From positions 1 through 15,766 of the forward strand of contig JAEOTW010000344.1 of assembly GCA_016839655.1 (NCBI GenBank): 15,766 nt of DNA, in the 5' to 3' direction. Under the pieces are notes generated by a model. The model worked only from the letters and a program-made list of their open reading frames with translations, did no database searches and was not told the origin of the DNA. A program made the position numbers and the translations under genes. This document shows, one piece after another, positions 13,586 to 15,766 of the stretch (the stretch's first letter is position 1; the number at the start of each line of letters is the position of its first letter). This stretch comes from Promethearchaeota archaeon. Its GTDB lineage: Archaea > Asgardarchaeota > Lokiarchaeia > Sigynarchaeales > SOKP01.

Positions 13586-13795
13586 TTATTCAACTTCTTG
13601 AGGAGCAGCTTTTTCTGCGTCATGATTCTTTACAGAACTATAACTACCTTTTACTTCATTAAGATCAACAGTTACAACTGTATGACCTAAATGCTGCTTT
13701 TCAAACCGTTTAATTTCTACTTGGTTAACGGGATTACCTGCATGAATTACTATATAAGATCGGCATTTTATACACGCACGACATCGAACACTCAT
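13586..13795 (-). CDS. Small Cys-rich conserved-type archaeal protein of unknown function
   Basis: A 69-aa protein starting MSVRCRACIKCRSYIVIHAG. The three cysteines at 5, 8 and 11 in a CxxCxxC arrangement suggest a metal or iron-sulfur site or half of a zinc site. The middle (NQVEIKRFEKQHLGHTVVTVDLNEVK, 24-49) alternates charged and aliphatic residues in a helix-strand pattern, with His35 and His38 that could complete a site. The last 20 residues are disordered and acidic. The layout resembles small uncharacterised archaeal proteins that I have seen in this group, but I cannot name a family. ATG at 13795 has a TATA-like TTAAATAAT on the minus strand about 27 bp upstream (13817-13825), which fits a leaderless mRNA. 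It converges on the RGG-zinc-ribbon gene and follows purL on the same strand after 183 bp. Codon use is ordinary, so I think the gene is real. Confidence 0.7.
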   Translation of the reverse strand: MSVRCRACIKCRSYIVIHAGNPVNQVEIKRFEKQHLGHTVVTVDLNEVKGSYSSVKNHDAEKAAPQEVE

Positions 13796-13816
13796 GATTG
13801 TAATCCTTATTATATT

Positions 13817-13825
13817 ATTATTTAA
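13817..13825 (-). promoter_or_regulatory. TATA-like box for the small Cys-rich gene
   Basis: The minus strand reads TTAAATAAT, centred about 27 bp before the ATG at 13795, the spacing expected for a leaderless archaeal transcript. The remainder of the gap to purL (13826-13978) shows nothing else. Confidence 0.35.
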
Positions 13826-13978
13826 TTAATCCATACTTAGGTGTCAATTAATTAAAAAATTATAAAATATTTCAAATTTATGGTTTTAAATTAAAAATGT
13901 TGTATTAGCACGAACTGAAATTTTTAACATGCCTTTAAATAATCTAAAATGAACGATTTACTTTTTAGTTTAATTAGA

Positions 13979-15766
13979 TTATATTTCCATCAAGTTGGGG
14001 ATTGTTGAATCGAATAACTCTTTCAATTTCTTTGTATTCAATTTAAAACTATGTGTTTTTAGACCATTGATATTAATTTCTGGATTAGAACTGAGAACAC
14101 CTATTTTTTTAATTTCAATATCAAATTTTTTTGAAATTTTTATAATAGTATTGTAATCATCTGGACTAGTTTCTATGATAAATCTTCCAACTGATTCGCT
14201 AAATAAAAATTCGTCATCTCTAACCTTTTTGCTATTCAAGTTTGAAAAATTTAAATCAGCCCCCAACATGTTTTTAAAGCACATTTCAGCAACACTGATT
14301 AGAATGCCACCTTTATTGATATCATGATTTGCTTTCACAAGATTTTTCTTATATAATTCGAAAAGAAAATCCCATGTAGCTTTAATTTTTGACTCATCAA
14401 CCTTTGGGGGTATTCCCCCCTCAAGATTATAAATAACTGAATGGTACTCAGAACCTCCTAACTCTGCTTTAGTCTCTCCAATGAGAAAAATATCGTCTCC
14501 TGCCGTTTTAAATGGTAAAGTGATAATATTTTCTTCTCCCTCAATAAGACCTACAATCATCATCATAGGTGTTGCCTTAATAGCGATTTTTTTTACTTCA
14601 TCTTCATTATAGAAAGAAACATTCCCTCCTACTATAGGAATTCGTATACTTCTACAGAAATTATTCATACCTTCAACAGCTTTAGAAAAATACCAAAATG
14701 ATTCAGGAATTTCTGGGTTTCCAAAATTACAACAGTTTACCATTGCCATAGGTTTTGCACCATTTGCTATTACGTTCGCACATTCTTCAGCTAATCCCGC
14801 TTTAGCTCCTTCAAAAGGATCCAAAAAACAATGCTTTGAATTTATGCCTACACTAGCAGCAATAAATTTATTTGTACCAATTATTCTTAGAACTCCTGAA
14901 TCTCCTTCTCCACACTTTACTACTGATCTAACTCCAACTTCATGATCATATTGCCGATAAATCCATTCTTTGCTGCAAATATTTTCAGACGCTATTAATT
15001 TATAGATAATTTCATCCAATCCTATTGTAGGTAATGGTGTTTTTTGAGCTAATAATTCATCTAGGTATCTTGGTCGTTTTTCTTGTCGTTTAAATGTTGG
15101 GGATTCAGAAAGGGCTTTTGTAGGGATATTTACAACTAAATTTTTTCCATCATAAACATTGAGAACTTTTGAATCATCCGTTCTTCCAATTACAGCAAAA
15201 GCCATTTCATATTTTCTAAAGACGTCAAGAACAGTTTCTAAGCCCTCTGGTTTTACAATGAATGCCATCCTTTCCTGTGATTCAGAAAGCATAATTTCAT
15301 AAGAGTTCATTCCTGGTTCTCTTGTAAATACTTTTCTTAAATCTATATTTCCTCCTGTATTTCCATCTCCAGTTAATTCACTTGTTGCACATGTTAATCC
15401 CCCTCCTCCAAGATCCTTTAAACCTCTAACATATCCAGTTTTCACAGCTTCTAGAGTAGCTTCAATGATTAACTTTTTAGTGAAGGGATCACCAATTTGA
15501 ACTGCGGGTCTATCCTCTTCCGACATCTCTGTTAAAGTACGAGAAGCAAATGTTACTCCATGAATTCCATCTCTACCAGTAGAACCTCCCATAAGAATTA
15601 CATAATCCCCAGGATTATATGCTCTACTTGGGGCATGTTTAAAATCTTCAATTGTCCCCAAACCTATACAAGCTACATTAACTAAGCAGTTACTTTCAAA
15701 ACTATCATCAAATTCAACCTCGCCACCAATCGTAGGAATTCCAGTGCAATTGCCATAATCAGCAAT
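13979..15766 (-). CDS. purL: Phosphoribosylformylglycinamidine synthase subunit PurL (5' end outside window)
   Basis: The FGAM synthase large subunit of purine biosynthesis, which converts FGAR, ATP and ammonia (from PurQ) to FGAM in the cytoplasm. The frame stays open to the window edge at 15766, giving 595 visible residues that begin [20 protein letters not shown]; a TTG at 15661 is internal, not the start. Archaeal and Gram-positive small-form PurL is about 710-760 aa, so roughly 120-160 N-terminal residues, including the first catalytic His region, lie outside. Conserved blocks visible are [16 protein letters not shown] (60-75), QIGDPFTKK (90-98, substrate site), [13 protein letters not shown] (118-130) and, in the second half, GGNVSFYNE and the [10 protein letters not shown] dimer/ATP-binding type motifs. 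The stop is followed by an AT-rich gap without a clear terminator. No purS or purQ is in the window. Confidence 0.95.
   Translation of the reverse strand: MADYGNCTGIPTIGGEVEFDDSFESNCLVNVACIGLGTIEDFKHAPSRAYNPGDYVILMGGSTGRDGIHGVTFASRTLTEMSEEDRPAVQIGDPFTKKLIIEATLEAVKTGYVRGLKDLGGGGLTCATSELTGDGNTGGNIDLRKVFTREPGMNSYEIMLSESQERMAFIVKPEGLETVLDVFRKYEMAFAVIGRTDDSKVLNVYDGKNLVVNIPTKALSESPTFKRQEKRPRYLDELLAQKTPLPTIGLDEIIYKLIASENICSKEWIYRQYDHEVGVRSVVKCGEGDSGVLRIIGTNKFIAASVGINSKHCFLDPFEGAKAGLAEECANVIANGAKPMAMVNCCNFGNPEIPESFWYFSKAVEGMNNFCRSIRIPIVGGNVSFYNEDEVKKIAIKATPMMMIVGLIEGEENIITLPFKTAGDDIFLIGETKAELGGSEYHSVIYNLEGGIPPKVDESKIKATWDFLFELYKKNLVKANHDINKGGILISVAEMCFKNMLGADLNFSNLNSKKVRDDEFLFSESVGRFIIETSPDDYNTIIKISKKFDIEIKKIGVLSSNPEININGLKTHSFKLNTKKLKELFDSTIPNLMEI

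Noticed and set aside
15659..15661. TTG as the purL start
   Set aside because: The frame stays open to the window edge and the added residues ([15 protein letters not shown]) are conserved PurL sequence.
1..15766. CRISPR array, insertion sequence or integrated element
   Set aside because: No regularly spaced repeats, transposase, integrase or direct-repeat borders were seen. The only gene decay is the Gfo/Idh stub.

Overview
The window is A+T-rich (roughly 70 % by eye). It has archaeal expression signals: TATA-like boxes about 27 bp before likely transcript starts, leaderless or near-leaderless genes, and T-rich terminators without a hairpin. The protein set (FG-GAP-bearing multi-span membrane protein, TM-anchored arylsulfotransferase-like propeller, LHPP-type HAD phosphatase, cytoplasmic zinc-ribbon tails, 7-TM orphan) is most reminiscent of an Asgard archaeon of the Lokiarchaeia type. 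That lineage call is inference; no rRNA or other marker gene is present.

Layout. 1-2300: a ZupT-type ZIP metal transporter (+) converges on a GNAT acetyltransferase (-). Behind these are a 52-aa ribbon-helix-helix regulator and the eroded N-terminal stub of a Gfo/Idh/MocA oxidoreductase (both -). 2300-5000: one large minus-strand gene encodes an anchored extracellular FG-GAP propeller followed by about seven membrane spans. 5087-5180: a GC-rich 13-bp helix followed on the minus strand by a T9 tract is a candidate structured RNA or hsp20 3' UTR element. 5200-6460: a two-gene padR-hsp20 operon with a palindrome between TATA box and inferred start site. 6626-9456 (+): a ferredoxin-nitroreductase fusion, a 7-TM orphan and an anchored beta-propeller protein, each apparently with its own promoter. 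9474-10821: a 4-TM protein and an LHPP-like phosphatase diverge from a compact shared promoter. 11035-13536 (+): a tightly coupled pair, a CBS-domain membrane protein and a protein with a Gly/Arg-rich and Tyr/Arg/Pro-rich cytoplasmic N-terminus, an extracellular domain and two cytoplasmic zinc ribbons. 13586-15766 (-): a small Cys-rich protein and purL, cut by the window edge.

How the genes work together. Most of the window is single genes with separate jobs. The coupled units are padR-hsp20 (stress or proteostasis under a local repressor, with a Cys/His cluster that could sense metal or redox state) and the CBS/RGG-zinc-ribbon pair. The latter looks like a membrane sensor plus a membrane-tethered scaffold and is the best candidate for an undescribed system. 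Several promoters carry perfect palindromes at or beside the TATA box, suggesting dense local repressor control.
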